In this document: positions 37,530 to 48,452 of the stretch, piece by piece | Layout of the letters: every line of letters begins with the position of its first letter | Position numbering within the stretch: position 1 is the stretch's first letter | From: Bolinopsis microptera | Lineage: Eukaryota > Ctenophora > Tentaculata > Lobata > Bolinopsidae | Assembly (NCBI RefSeq): GCF_026151205.1 | Contig: NC_087079.1 | Span: 11,646,635-11,710,634 of the forward strand | Length of the DNA: 64,000 nucleotides | Direction: 5' to 3' | Notes under the pieces: generated by a model | What the model saw: the letters and a program-made list of their open reading frames with translations, nothing else | What the model was told of the DNA's origin: nothing | Databases searched by the model: none | Position numbers and translations under genes: made by a program

Positions 37530-38171
37530 TTATAACTAAATATTATGATTATGATACTGATAGTATATAAAACTATAGTTCAAATCAGATTCTTTCACGA
37601 GAACCGGAGGTCCTGTATGCTACAGAATCGTGATATGATTTAAAAGTAAATTATATTATTTTAAGCTAAAATCGGATAATTAAGTGAAATAAAGTGTCCT
37701 TATCTAGGGCCTTATCAGTATGATTTAAATAACTGATTTGGCTAAAAAATAGAAATCGAATAAAGTGGTTGCTTTTGTGTTGTGTAGTTTTGTGAGGTGT
37801 TATTTGTATTTGATTTGTTTGTAGCGTTTACGTAATAAGGGACTATCGCACTGAACTTGAGTAATACTGAAGAGAACGCACTTGATTATTTATAGATTTG
37901 TATGTGAATTTTGAATGTTGTATAGAGTTATGAAATCTCATTGATTTAGGATGATACAGATTTGTAGAGTAAGATGTTTTGTGTGCGATCGGGTGATAAG
38001 AGATACTGATAATGAATGAGCTTATCAGATAATGAGAAAAATTCCACCAATCAGATCATTTCATTATAATATGATCTATCTTGGTAACGATCTGTTAAAG
38101 GTGGACTGGAAGTTGAGAAAGAAGTGAATCGCATTTTTTAATCAGAATGGTATCAATGATTTGTAAAGCGC

Positions 38172-39941
38172 TCAGCTTCGGTTATATCTGGAGAGACTGT
38201 TAGGCTTGTGGTGATAGAGCCACTCACAGTTCCTGTGACGTCTCTGTTCAGATCCGCATAACTTGCCAACGCAGTTAACAAGTTCATGTGCCACTACCCT
38301 TTGCACCTCGTGATATAAGTGGATGCCATGTCTGTCGTTGCGGTCCCATACGTAGTATGAGTTAGCACGCTTGATCACGGCATGGGCATCGAAAAAACTC
38401 AGATTTGGAATATCCTTAGCCAGGTTCAACATTATGATATTAAAAGCGTCAATCTCTGCATTCAACCAGTTAAATTTAGTCATAGATAAAGCACAAAACA
38501 TAAACTCGGTATTCTTGTTATTGTTACAAGAGTCTATAAAACGGGGACAGAAATTGTCCGCAAGACTCCTGGCCGACTGCCCATACCTAGCTAGGTCATT
38601 AATGCCGCAGGAAAGTACGACTGCTTTAGAATGTTTGAACTCATGTTGATGTTCCAGTGAGTTCACTAGTTGATAGTTAAGGCGCTTTTGACATCGGTGG
38701 CCAGGTATCTGGTCGAACAGCCATTCTGGCGTTTCTCGGTGTATTGAGTCGTGAATAAAGAGGACTCTGGAGTGACGGGACGCTGGTGACTGTATCTGTG
38801 TAGGTGGTGCAACAGGCGGGACCCGAGTAGGGGCTGCAGGTGCTGGCAAGGCCGTGGGATCAGGCTGTTTCAACTTGCGAAGAGTGAGCGAGATTCGTGG
38901 CTGCCTTAACATAGGATCACGTTCAATGCCGTGCTGCCAGTGGTTCTGATCAGATCGAGACATTGCAAAGACAGAGCCGTGCTCAAGCGGGATGTTATGC
39001 TCAACGAAAGGGCCTGTCGACGTTGACATTCTCATAATTCTGGTAGAGCCAAATGATGCAGTGTAAATCAGACTATCTTCAACAATGCTGGATTCGCTGT
39101 CACTATGCAATGGAATACCAACTGACCCGTCCTTATAGTAAGTACAGAGGCAGGTATAGTTCGTGGGAGTAAAGTCAGGATCGGATTCATGCAAACAATC
39201 AAAAATGCGCTTTAGGACAGGTGGCAAGGGCTTATCATGGGTTGCACGGTGGTTGGTTCTGCCATAACTGTAAGGTACCGAGCCAAAATATGACGTTGAA
39301 CGGCCCCCCGGGTGTTTCATGTTAAAGTCAAGCTCGCGGTAGATTTCATCAAAAGAAAGATCACCAAAGTCACAGTCCAAAAATCTTACCGGAGGTGGTG
39401 GGTTAGGTATGCTTTCTACTTCACCGGAAGGGGAGAGAGTCTGTGGAGAACTACTGCTAGCTGCTTCAACGATGAGAGAGGTCTGCTTCCTGGACTCTTC
39501 AGAGACTTCCTGGATCGCAGTGCAGGCTCGTTCCGTGATGCTGTTGACCGCCTTCTCAACCTCTTCATTAACGGTACATGAAATGAGTTTTAGACTCGCA
39601 GTTAATTTGTTCATTGTCTCGTCAGCGTCTAGGGCACATTGGCCTAATAAATGTTTCCTTAAAAAAGAAATTTTGTTGTCCGTTGTGCTTGCTTTAGTAG
39701 CACTTTTCGAAAGGAGGCGGAGTCTTTCGAACTCAAAATCTAAATCGGGAGCAGGCAGTAAGCTTAACAAGTGAAGGCATGTTGTTGCTGCAAACGTGTA
39801 ATTCCCTGACACCCCAAGCCCCAACATACCGGTAGAAGGTGCTTCTGAGTCAGCGATTGACTCAGAAGCAGCTTTAGAAGCTAGTTTCTTCCTCTGGGAT
39901 GATGTAGGTGTAGAGGTATTAGGTGTAGAATTTCGTCGCAT
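38172..39941 (-). CDS. LINE ORF1: AlkB-like dioxygenase fused to SGNH hydrolase
   Basis: 589 codons, intact. Residues 1-170 are Ser-rich with probable coiled coil. Residues about 186-357 match the AlkB family of 2-oxoglutarate/Fe(II) dioxygenases: NYTCLCTYYKDGS, H279-S-D281, EHGSVFAMS, H337 in HWQHGI, and R349/R355 in PRISLTLR with the same six-residue spacing as the 2-oxoglutarate-binding arginines of AlkB. Residues about 391-560 resemble an SGNH/GDSL hydrolase: FIHDSI with S399, CGIND at 445-449, and GIHL with H541; the usual Asp three residues before that His is His538. Esterase domains are known from CR1 ORF1 proteins. The AlkB part could remove methyl or alkyl groups from the element RNA or cDNA, as proposed for AlkB of plant RNA viruses. 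That role is inference. Confidence 0.88.
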   Translation of the reverse strand: MRRNSTPNTSTPTSSQRKKLASKAASESIADSEAPSTGMLGLGVSGNYTFAATTCLHLLSLLPAPDLDFEFERLRLLSKSATKASTTDNKISFLRKHLLGQCALDADETMNKLTASLKLISCTVNEEVEKAVNSITERACTAIQEVSEESRKQTSLIVEAASSSSPQTLSPSGEVESIPNPPPPVRFLDCDFGDLSFDEIYRELDFNMKHPGGRSTSYFGSVPYSYGRTNHRATHDKPLPPVLKRIFDCLHESDPDFTPTNYTCLCTYYKDGSVGIPLHSDSESSIVEDSLIYTASFGSTRIMRMSTSTGPFVEHNIPLEHGSVFAMSRSDQNHWQHGIERDPMLRQPRISLTLRKLKQPDPTALPAPAAPTRVPPVAPPTQIQSPASRHSRVLFIHDSIHRETPEWLFDQIPGHRCQKRLNYQLVNSLEHQHEFKHSKAVVLSCGINDLARYGQSARSLADNFCPRFIDSCNNNKNTEFMFCALSMTKFNWLNAEIDAFNIIMLNLAKDIPNLSFFDAHAVIKRANSYYVWDRNDRHGIHLYHEVQRVVAHELVNCVGKLCGSEQRRHRNCEWLYHHKPNSLSRYNRS

Positions 39942-40126
39942 GATCAGTATAAATCACAAGCTCAGTGCGATAAGAAAAGGTAGATTACAGAGGAAAAATA
40001 TTGATGCGTAATGAAAGTAGTAAAATGATTGAAAGTAGTAAAATGATTGAAGTAATGCGTGATATTTTATTATGTAACTGAAAACTAGGGTAGTATTATT
40101 TCTTGTTCCATAATCCAGCTAATATA

Positions 40127-40892
40127 CAGGGTGGGCCAAAAGTCAGTGTGCAAACGTTGGCCTTAATAGCTCAGTCACTGAGTGCCCAATTGAAATACTT
40201 CCTTCTGGTATGACTTAGTACCACCACTGGTTCGAGGAATTTGTCAACTCGAAAAATATTCGCGTTCATTTTTTTCAAATGGAGGTTCATTTTCACATTT
40301 TTTTGATAGTTTGGATAATCGGATCAAGCTAAATGTTATTGAATTGTGTTTGGCCATTCGAATTACGTTTGCCCTGAAAGAATGAGAGTTCTAGCTTCTC
40401 AGATGACCGAGATATGAAGCATAACAAGCTTGTTCATTACGTGTGATCAGGTGATTGGTTTACCTAATCACGTGATAAGGTGACCCCGTTAACTACCCCG
40501 TTAAACATTATGGGAATTGTTAAGGGTGCCCAATTAAGGTGTCGTGTCACGGTGTCACATAATCACCCAGTCAATTTGTTAACGAGATACACAAAATGCT
40601 TGTTAACTTCGTCATTTCTAATCCGTTTTGCCTCATTTTTTCAGATCATATGCAACATTTGATAATCTACCGTCTCTAAAAAAATTAGGCGTTCAGGATT
40701 TTCAGAGAAAACAATATAGGTGTTTTAATATTGAATGGGCATGGTCTAAAATATTCGAATTTTCAAATTTTGACGACGGAATCCTCGAACCAGTAAGTAC
40801 AGTATGCCATCTGCAAAGCAACAGCTCTCAAATATAAAACTCAGCGGAGGTATAAGACCCAACGTTTGCACACTGACTTTTGGCCCACCCTG
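40127..40892. mobile_element. Mariner-like MITE, intact copy A (766 bp)
   Basis: TA-flanked. Ends CAGGGTGGGCCAAAAGTCAG and the inverse at 40892, with about 33 bp of near-perfect terminal inverted repeat. Same length as the copy at 56371-57136, with only a few base differences seen, so both moved recently. Its small ORFs (60 and 69 codons, present in both) resemble no transposase, so it is presumably non-autonomous. Confidence 0.92.
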
Positions 40893-43547
40893 TAGTTTTA
40901 GCGTAATACTGAGTAGTAGTAGAATTTTCATCCTATGAGTATAATTCATCGAAATGTCCTCACAGACCGTGGTTTGGATATTTAGTAGTCAGACCACGGT
41001 CAGACCGCCGCCACCGACCAATTTTGGCGTACAGACCACCGCCGCCTAAAAGTAAAACGGTGCACATCTCTGCTGCATGTTTCTTCCGGAGAGTTTAAGA
41101 AATTTGTTCGGGATAAAGTCTTCTGACACTGCTTTCCCTTTCTTAAGCGATCGAGTAGAATCCAACGGTTCCTCGGAGCTGATGTTTTGGTCAAGGATTT
41201 AATTTTATGTGAGTGCTTGCTGGTATGGGTGCCATCTCTGGCCATTTCGTCTTGAAGCTGTTTTATTTCCTTTGGGCCGATGGATGGCTTACTATAAGTA
41301 TACACCTACAGCTCTTTGAAAATTTTCTAAAGTTAAACACATCATAGACGTCCAGTTTGCTTCCATTTGTCTTCATTTCTTTAAGCTTCTTGAAACGGGC
41401 CCAGTTTATATTCCTGCCTCGTCCGATAAGAGTTTATTTTTTTGGGGAACCAATTTTTCAATCCCGCTACTCGCTAGTCAAAATCTTTGTTCGAGGAAAT
41501 TTTAAAAATCAGTTTTGTTTTAATTTCTCTTCATCATCTAGCTCTGTACTGTAGAAAAGTAGAAATCATGGATTTTATTTGACAACGACAACAACATTAT
41601 TAATATTCGGATTCCCTAATTGATTCCTTTTACCGCGTCAAAAATATCAATCACAACCAAAGTTATGAATAGTTATAGCGTTAATGTGAGCTAATGATAA
41701 TGTGAGCTAATAATAATGACATATCATAAAGCATGACAGTACGTGCGTTGCTAATCTGTGATTGCTCGCGCACGTGCAATATTTTTAGGTTGCTATTATG
41801 CTAAGCAACAACGCAGTTAACGTTTGCTAAAATAACGCCATTATTCTAACGTTTATTTCTCCTCACTTCTGACGTTAATTATAAACTCTAAAGCCTAAAT
41901 TAAAATTCTAAAAATTCTGTCTCCTATTCCTGTCCTTTTTCTACAATCTTGCTAAAAATCGCCAAGTTTCAACACAATTTGCGAGCTGAAATTGACCACA
42001 AAGGAGGGTCGGTTTTTGGTCAATTTTCAGTGTTTTTTTCCCGTCAAGTTTAAAATATAATATAGACTAGAAGACCCGTGGTCACAGGGAGGAAGGTCAG
42101 TGGCGTAACGTTAAGGGTTTAAGCGAAAATGCGCCCCCGGCGGCCTTGAAACTGCGCCCCCTTCCTGGAAGGTAACACTAACAGTATTTTTTGAAAGTCA
42201 GTTTTTATCGCATTAAAAAATATTCATCACAACCGAAGATAGGTACAGCTTTAGACACAACGTAATAATCACAAAACCGATCAAAATGTCGTAACAACAA
42301 TCATTGCACTTGCACGTGCGCGTTCAACACTGTTACTATGGTTACTATGCAACTTCTATTTGTTTACCTAATTTGCACGTGGGCAGACAGACAGACATAC
42401 AAATATAATCTTTCGAATTATATAATGCTAGAAAACCCGTGGTCACAGGGAGGAAGCTAATAGTATTTTTTGTTGGTAAGTTTAAATGGCGTCAAAAAAT
42501 ATCCTACACAACCGAAGATACAGCCGATTAAAATGTCGCTCGTATTAAACACGGCGTATTATCAACAAAACTGATCAAAATGACGTTAAAACAATCATTG
42601 CACGTGCACGTGCGTGTAACAATCCTCGATACCATGGTTACTACGCAACTTCCTATTTCTCGTCTGACTTGCACGTGGGCGGTCGTACAGTGTACAAACA
42701 TTGTACAAACAAAAATAATTCTTTGAATTAAGATAATAGACTAGAAAGCCCGTAGTAATAGGGGGTGCACCATAAAAATAAACTTGCTCGGATTTTAAAA
42801 AATTTTGTACCATTGTTTTCTACAGACTGTGAGAAATTTCACAATACCAAATTTGTCATACTAGTAACACTAACAGGGATGAAGCTAATAGTATTCTTTG
42901 GTGATCGCATCAAAAATATCCGTCACAACCGAAGATACAGCCGATGAAAATGTAGCTCGCACTGAACACAACGTAATAAGTATAACTACAAAGTCAATCA
43001 AAATGACGCTCGCAGATCTTTGCACGTGCATGTGAGCATATCATTAACCGCTGTTACCTAGTTACTAATTACTGTGCCACTTCCTATTTATCATATAATT
43101 TGCACGTGAGCGGTCGTACAGACGACAAACGACAAACAAACATAATCTTTCGAATTATAAGTAAGACTAGAAAGCCCGTGGTAACAGGGATGAAGCTAGT
43201 AGTTTTCTATTTCTTTGGCAGTCAGTTTTAATCGCATCAAAAAGTATTCATCCCCACCGAAGATGCAGCCGATTTAAATAGTTAAATGTAGCTCGCACTG
43301 AACACAACGTAATTAAGTTATTACCACAAAACCGATCAAAATGTCGCTCGCCAATCATTGCACGAATGCACGTGCACGTGCGTGTAATAGCCCTCGTTAC
43401 CATGGTTACTATGCAACTTCTATTTCTCATCTAATTTGCACGTGGGCGGTCGTACAGTACAGACAAACAAACATAATTCATTGAATTATAATATTGATAT
43501 GTACAATACATCAATACAATTCATAAAAATAACACATCAAAATAGTA
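40893..43547. repeat. Degenerate ~310-430-bp tandem array rich in CACGTG
   Basis: From about 41600 to 43490 the same block recurs with anchors ACTAGAARGCCCGTGGTMACAG at about 42066, 42426, 42737 and 43165. Each is followed by ATCRCATCAAAAAATAT, CCGATYAAAATGTCG, TTGCACGTGCACGTGCGTGT, TTACCATGGTTACTA and TTTGCACGTGGGCGGTCGTA. Units are 70-90% alike by eye and vary in length. CACGTG boxes occur in nearly every unit. At 41000-41305 a 101-codon minus-strand frame has no recognised family. No gene is supported. Confidence 0.75.
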
Positions 43548-44334
43548 CAGGGAGGCGGGGGGGGGGGGGGGGCAAAAGACAATTTACATACGTTAGGTCT
43601 TATAGTTATACTACCACGCCGCTGTATTTCATACTTGAGACTTATTGCTTTACAGATTACATACTGCACTTACTCATTCGAAGATTCTGTCGCAAAAATT
43701 TGAAAATTCGAATATTTCAGACCACGCCCATTCAATATTAAATCACTTAAATTGTTTTATCCGAACATGCTGGACGCCCCATTTTTTTCAGATTACTGTG
43801 GATTTAATTAATTGCTGCATTGATCTGAAAAAAAAGCCAAGAACGGATTTGAAATGACGAAGTTATGAAGCATTTTGATTATCTGGTTAGAAAAATTGAT
43901 TCGGTGATTATATTATGTGACACGACACCTTAAGAAATAAGGGTTAATTGGTTTACCTTTACAATTAAAGACGTCGCCTAATCACGTGATCAAGTAAGAC
44001 AATCCTGATCACATGTAATCTATAAAAGTATAAACTCGTTATGCTTCATATCTCGGTTATCTGAGAAGCTAGAACTCTCATTTTTTCAGGGCAAATGTAA
44101 TTTGAATAATGAATGGCCATTGGCCAAACACAATTCAATACAATTTGGCTCAATCCGACTATTTAAACTATCAAACAAATGCGAAAATGAACATTCATTC
44201 AAAAAAATGAACATGAATCTTCTTTGATTTGATATATTCCTCGAATGAGTGGTGATAGTAAGTCATACCAGAAACAATTATCAGTGACTGAACTATAAAG
44301 GCCAACGTATGTAAACTGACACTTGGCCCCCATG
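43548..44334. mobile_element. Diverged copy of the mariner-like MITE family
   Basis: TA-flanked. Left end CAGGGAGGCGGGG with a poly-G expansion and then GCAAAAGACAATTTACATACG; right end CGTATGTAAACTGACACTTG. Interior motifs are shared with 17396-18024 (GACCACGCCCATTCAATATT, CAAAAATTTGAAAATTCGA) and with the intact copies (GAAGCTAGAACTCTCA). Confidence 0.8.
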
Positions 44335-45040
44335 TATTAAACCAAAAATTAAATATTTCCTAGATTGGCTTCGTTAAAATTTAATTAAAAGTCTCCACTA
44401 ACGAAGCTGTCCTTTGTTTTTGTTCTAGTATATTGGAGTTTGCACGGATCTGTAGTTGATACAAGAGAAACATCACTGATCCTTATATGGGCTTCACGTG
44501 GTAAACACTCTTATCCTAAATGTATTTTTAGTTGATATTATGTAAAAATATAAGCAGCAGATATCTACAATTACTTGTTACTGCAACTGCTGAACCGCTT
44601 TCCGAATAAATAGTGCGGTAATTAAACAATATGAAAGTAGTGCGGTAATTCAACAATATGAAAGTTAATTACCAACTTGACGAACGATTCTATTTTGATT
44701 CATCACTCCACAGCTGTCGCCAGATAGAGTATAGATAGAGCACGATAGTACAGTCACCTATTTTAATGAAAATACAACACTACAAGAAAGTGTAAGCCTA
44801 GGGCCCACTGGACATTTGAACAAATGTTTTGAATGGTACTTAGTACAAAGTACCAAACTACCAGCTGTTGTGCAATGTACCAATGTCATGATAATATTGT
44901 GCTGCTGTTATTCTGATATTCGATAACGGCAGTACCCGGATTTAGTTGCTATTAATGACTATTGTAGATAGGAGGGGCCTGCTGTTGCGCTCTGGTTTGT
45001 AGTAGTGTAGTGCAGGGGAGTGCAGGGGGGGGGGAGGGGC
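44335..45040. other. Intergenic, nothing recognised
   Basis: No ORF or family is recognised. A 27-bp duplication (TAGTGCGGTAATT-AACAATATGAAAG) lies at about 44612-44668. Confidence 0.5.
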
Positions 45041-45415
45041 AGTGTAGTGTAGTGTAGTGTAGTGTAGTGTAGTGTAGTGTAGTGTAGTGTAGTGTAGTGT
45101 AGTGTAGGGTAGTGTAGTGTAGTGTAGTGTAGTGTAGTGTAGTGTAGTGTAGTGTAGTGTAGTGTAGTGTAGTGTAGTGTAGTGTAGTGTAGTGTAGTGT
45201 AGTGTAGTGTAGTGTAGTGTAGTGTAGTGTAGTGTAGTGTAGTGTAGTGTAGTGTAGTGTAGTGTAGTGTAGTGTAGTGTAGTGTAGTGTAGTGTAGTGT
45301 AGTGTAGTGTAGTGTAGTGTAGTGTAGTGTAGTGTAGTGTAGTGTAGTGTAGTGTAGTGTAGTGTAGTGTAGTGTAGTGCAGTGTAGTGTAGTGTAGTGT
45401 AGTGTAGTGTAGCTT
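45041..45415. repeat. (TAGTG)n microsatellite, about 75 units
   Basis: Nearly pure TAGTG pentamer with isolated changes, followed to 45445 by a few more units. All three reverse frames stay open as TLHYT repeats, which is an artefact of the five-base period. Confidence 0.97.
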
Positions 45416-45889
45416 GTAGTGTAGTGTAGTGTAGTGTAGTGTAGTACTGGGGGAGGGGGTGCGGCAAACACTGTAGTGTAGTGAAGTCCTTCTGGCTCTG
45501 CTAAAGAAAATAATTGTTGTCTGATTGCAGCGATTTGTTGAGATCTTTGAAAACTTTGTCAATCTGAACGGTTTCATCAATATGTTCATTTGCTAGTTTA
45601 TATAATGATAATTTTCAAGATGTGATATAGGTAACTGCTAAAAGGGTCAGCCCTTATATACTACACTGATATTACGAATTACCGCAGAGAAGTCGGTTAA
45701 TTAAAGATGTCAATCCACTGACAGGTATAGATTATACTGTTTTGAATGAAATTTTCCAAAAAAATGTATCTTTGCTACTAAAATTGATAAATAAAGTGCT
45801 CGACGATAAAATGAGGATTTGTCATAGCAGATCTCACTAAATGATAAGTAAACTGCTGATAGATTTTACTAAATAATAATACTCTAAAT

Positions 45890-46215
45890 AATCATACACT
45901 AAATAACTCGTCAAGGAGAAATAGCATCCTTCGATGTATTTTTCGATGCTGATTCCGAAACTCTCCCATGACATGTGTTAAAACGCCCTGAGGAGATATG
46001 GGCAGAAAACTGTTTTGATCACGTGACAGGCTAGTAAAACACGAATTCGAATATTTTGGGCTCAGGTTAGGGTTTTGGTTAGGTGTTACTGTTAGAGTTA
46101 TGGTTATCTTCGGGGTTATGATTTTCGTTAAAGTTGGGATCATGGTTTTGCTGAGACCGTTTCATTCGGTTACAAAATGGTAAGAACCCAAGTCACGTGA
46201 CAGCTAATACTGTGT
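45890..46215. mobile_element. Diverged relative of the MITE at 62842-63152
   Basis: Shares in order TCGATGTATTTTTCGATGCTGATTCCGAA, ATGGGCAGAAAACTGTTTTG, TCACGTGACA, GGTTATGGTT-type repeats, ACCGTTTCATTCGGTT and AAGTCACGTGACA with that element. The GCGAGCG termini are not clear here. Confidence 0.65.
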
Positions 46216-46280
46216 AGTGTAGCGTGATATTATGAAATGCTACTAGAGTAAAAACAAGGACACTTCTTACTGGTCTTTGT

Positions 46281-48452
46281 AGGGCCTGTCATGATATCAT
46301 GGATCGCTTAGGTTCCACCAGGATCTGGTAGTCCTCATAATTGTGCGGCCTCTATGTATCGTCATCTCGCACAACTCCGTAAGACCCTTGTGAGTTTGGC
46401 ATGTGAAAATTTGCAGCCTTCCAGACATTGATTGGGTTAACGAGGTGTCGTACGTCACCTCAAGATCGGGTGACAGGGGGCTGACCAGGCCAGAACCCAA
46501 TTGATTGGGTCTGAGGTAACGTTATCATGAGCCTGAGGTCACGTGACTGTGACGTCACCAGAACTTGTTCTCCGTTTCCCGCTCATTGGACCAGGTGAGC
46601 TTGCATGCTTGTGAATGTGGGTGTAAGTACAGCTGTACTGTAGTTTATATATAATTACCCCCTATTATAGAAACCGTAAATTTATTTTCTGACAGAAAGC
46701 TAGAAATTTACCAAAATATCGACATTGTTATAAACTTATTTTGATGAACATTCCTGAAGCTGACCTAAAATTGCACGAGAAATCGATTAAACTTGGTTTC
46801 AGAGCTCAACAATGCTTCCTTATGCCTTAAAATCCATTTTTATCGATACAATCAACATTATGATCCTGTTTATCAATTAGTAACAGGTAACAAATACGCA
46901 GAAACAACCAACACACCTACACTGCATTCTTAATAACGGGTCGATTTCGAGTGACCAATAATCGTCGTGATGATACGTCATGTGTTCCTGATCATCATAA
47001 GCAATCAAGAGACAGGAGCGGCAAGGTCAAAAGGAAATCGCGGCACTTGCAGAATCGCGATTTTTCCCATTCCCTGCGACAAATCGCGATTTTTGACGTT
47101 TGCCGAGACAAACAGATCTTCGCGACAAATTGCGATTATTCCAGGTCTCTGAGGACCAAATTTGCGCATTCTCCTTTAAATCCGAGGGCCGAATATCACG
47201 TTCTTTATAATTATATTGAACTAATCACATCCACAGCCTTCCGAATGTAGGTACGGACCGAAAAAGTATTTTCGGCTCATAATGCTCAGGGAAGCATGAA
47301 ACATGAACAAAAGTAGTTTCCAGAAAAACTTTGAAAATAATTTCGATGTAGAAAATTTCGGTCTGAGTCATTCTCGATAGGTACAATTAGGATAAAGAAA
47401 GTGCCTCAATATGTAAGTTACTCTCCTTATTTCTATATAAACACTAGAAGCCGCACAGACCCACTATCTACACACAAACCAACTAGTAATTTTCATTACC
47501 CTAATTCTATGAACCAGTGCATCCCTAATTCATAATTCGTGTAACAACATCATGAAGAAGAGTCTGATTAGATTCGATCTTAACACTTAAGATTGTTAAT
47601 ATAGATGCTATTGTTTTGCCTGACGAGCCTGTCGCTAGTTAACGAATTTATGACATCTAACTTAGCTCCGCAAATTCGCCGCGATTTTGCCTAGTTTGAC
47701 TTGTCCTTGAGGAGAGGCGGTTGCTTTAAATCAATGGTTTACGTTATTTTTGTGAATTCGACCCCTGTTGAAACAGTTATCACACTTTGTAACTGCATAT
47801 GTATTGAGGATAGCTTTACAAATAAGAGGATCAGTAAATAAAATTGTTACTTGTTAATGATTAATCAACAGGATCATAATGTTGATTGTATCGATAAAAA
47901 ATGGATTTTAAGGTATAACTATAATGAAGCATTGTTGAGCTCTGAAACCAAGTTTAATCGATTTCTCGTGCAATTTTAGGTCAGCTTCAGGAATGTTCAT
48001 CAAAATAAGTTTATAACAATGTCGATATTTTGGTAAATTTCTAGCTTTCTGTCAGAAAATAAATTTACGGTTTCTATAATAGGGGGTAATTAGATATAAA
48101 CTACAGTACAGCTGTACTTACACCCACATTCACAAGCAAAAACGGAGAACAAGCTCTGGTGACCTCACAGTCACGTGACCTCACAGTCACGTGACCTCAG
48201 GCTCATAATAACGTTACCACAGACCCAATCAATTGGGTTCTGGCCTGGTCAGCCCCCTGTCACCCGATCTTGAGGTGACGTACGACACCTCGTTAACCCA
48301 ATCAATGTCTGGAAGGCTGCAAATTTTCACATGCCAAACTCACAAGGGTTTTACGGAGTTGTGCGAGATGACGATACATAGAGGCCGCAGAATTATGAGG
48401 ACTGCCAGTTCCTGGTGGAACCTAAGCGATCCATGATATCATGACAGGCCCT
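46281..48452. mobile_element. Long-inverted-repeat element (MULE-like), about 2.2 kb
   Basis: Arms 46281-46892 and about 47842-48452 are near-perfect inverted repeats of about 610 bp around a 950-bp centre. Outer ends read AGGGCCTGTCATGATATCAT inward. A 9-bp direct repeat GGTCTTTGT sits immediately left of the left arm and four bases right of the right arm, consistent with a 9-bp target duplication. The same end sequence occurs alone at about 50145-50190 (CCTGGTGGAACCTAATCGAT, ACGACAGGCCT). The centre has no transposase; it contains a fragment of the CAGGGACAAAAG MITE. MULE affiliation is inference. Confidence 0.8.

Larger units (their letters stand above)
34056..39941 (-). mobile_element. 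CR1/Jockey-superfamily LINE with two intact ORFs
   Basis: ORF1 (38172-39941) and ORF2 (34056-37529) lie on the same strand, separated by about 640 bp of non-coding sequence. ORF order, an APE-type endonuclease and the RT type identify a non-LTR retrotransposon. Both frames are uninterrupted, which suggests a young and perhaps still mobile copy. The exact ends are not determined; its 5' side runs up to the mariner-like element at 40127. Confidence 0.88.

Noticed and set aside
41000-41305. 101-codon minus-strand ORF
   Set aside because: Basic, no family recognised, and next to degenerate repeats; insufficient support.
44942-45589. Long open frames of TLHYT repeats on the minus strand
   Set aside because: They are the three frames of the TAGTG microsatellite; a five-base period without stops keeps all frames open.
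46297-48436. Identical 67-codon ORFs in opposite orientation
   Set aside because: They are the same stretch of the long inverted-repeat arms, not a conserved gene pair.
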